A stretch of DNA of 6,304 bases from Candidatus Zixiibacteriota bacterium (GTDB taxonomy: Bacteria; Zixibacteria; MSB-5A5; GN15; JACZUZ01), in the NCBI GenBank assembly GCA_022572905.1, contig JACZUZ010000128.1, forward strand, positions 1-6,304. The letters run 5' to 3'. The notes beneath the pieces were generated by a model. That model saw only the letters and a list, made by a program, of their open reading frames with translations, was not told the origin of the DNA and did not search any database. Both the position numbers and the translations under genes were made by a program. This document shows positions 5,967 through 6,304 of this stretch, in pieces. Within the stretch, counting starts at the first letter, position 1; each line of letters opens with the position of its first letter.

Positions 5967-6025
5967 AGAGAAATGGCCAGTTTTTTTAGTTATAGGGATT
6001 TGAATGGCCGCCGGATTAGGGCCGC

Positions 6026-6304
6026 TTAATGGTAGAGATATAGGAGTTCCGGCCCAATCCGGAATTTGCCGTTCAGCAATGAGCGGATTTCGCGCATGGT
6101 CGCGTTCGCCTCGCCAAGCAGATCAATCAAACCGGGCTTTTTCTTGATCTCTTTGACCGTTTCGGGGTCGCCCTCAAGTCCGGCCATCTCCGCCGCTATG
6201 GCTATCGCGTCCTTAAGAGTCCCCAAGGTGTCAACCAGGCCCAGATTATAGGCCTGCAGACCTGTATAAATGCGTCCATCGGCGAGAGGATACACGACCT
6301 CTTT
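6026..6304 (-). CDS. sppA: Signal peptide peptidase SppA-like (S49 family), C-terminal part, cut by the window edge
   Basis: The frame is open to the right edge and reads KEVVYPLADGRIYTGLQAYN, then LGLVDTLGTLKDAI, before ending at a TAA at 6026-6028; 92 residues are visible. The ADGRIYTG.QA...GLVD.LG..KDAI pattern is the typical C-terminal segment of S49 serine peptidases of the SppA type, membrane-bound enzymes that degrade leftover signal peptides. The catalytic serine and lysine lie in the missing upstream part, so activity cannot be judged. A GTG at 6293-6295 within the frame is an internal valine, not a start. The tail (LLNGKFRIGPELLYLYH) follows a short helical stretch. No clear hairpin plus T-run follows the stop codon, so some readthrough into the HU gene 209 bp downstream is possible. 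The SppA subtype cannot be determined. Confidence 0.88.
   Translation of the reverse strand, partial: KEVVYPLADGRIYTGLQAYNLGLVDTLGTLKDAIAIAAEMAGLEGDPETVKEIKKKPGLIDLLGEANATMREIRSLLNGKFRIGPELLYLYH

Noticed and set aside
6001..6025. GGCC-containing inverted sequence after the sppA-like stop codon, considered as a terminator
   Set aside because: The stem is only about 4 bp and on the minus strand is followed by an A-run, not a T-run.

Overview
The window looks like ordinary bacterial chromosome of moderate GC with short intergenic gaps. Lineage can only be guessed. PurE carries an ALPG loop without the histidine seen in the proteobacterial version, and a 31-residue Lys/Arg-only protein of the AURKAIP1/COX24 type lies next to an HU gene. 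Both fit the Bacteroidetes/FCB side of the tree or an uncultured relative, but this is inference, not a placement. I see no mobile element, CRISPR array, rRNA or intact tRNA.

Layout. Positions 1-379 have no convincing gene and hold small palindromes and a tRNA-3'-end-like stretch. The plus strand then carries purD (380-2038) and purE (2155-2607), two steps of de novo purine synthesis, followed by a secreted TPR-repeat protein (2753-3760). Converging on it, 28 bp away on the minus strand, is a secreted protein of unknown function built from three copies of a roughly 105-140 residue acidic, beta-rich repeat (3789-5063). The right end is all minus strand: the 3' end of an S49-family signal peptide peptidase (sppA-like, 6026-6304, cut by the window), an HU/IHF-family DNA-binding protein (5529-5816), an intrinsic terminator, the 31-residue ribosomal-type miniprotein (5353-5448), and a second intrinsic terminator (5250-5287).

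How the genes relate. PurD makes glycinamide ribonucleotide and PurE acts later in the same pathway, so the pair is a small purine cluster; no purK is visible in the window. The HU and miniprotein genes form a nucleoid/ribosome housekeeping pair divided by a strong hairpin, which suggests terminator readthrough or separate control. The two convergent exported proteins are uncharacterised and nothing ties them to each other beyond position.

Most unusual points: PurD is about 120 residues longer than usual because of an Arg/Gly-rich N-terminal tail and a charged insertion inside the C-terminal half; the three-repeat secreted protein has a recurring SNDVDDGN motif; and the very short ribosomal-type gene sits immediately after a terminator. 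No clearly new multi-gene system is evident.
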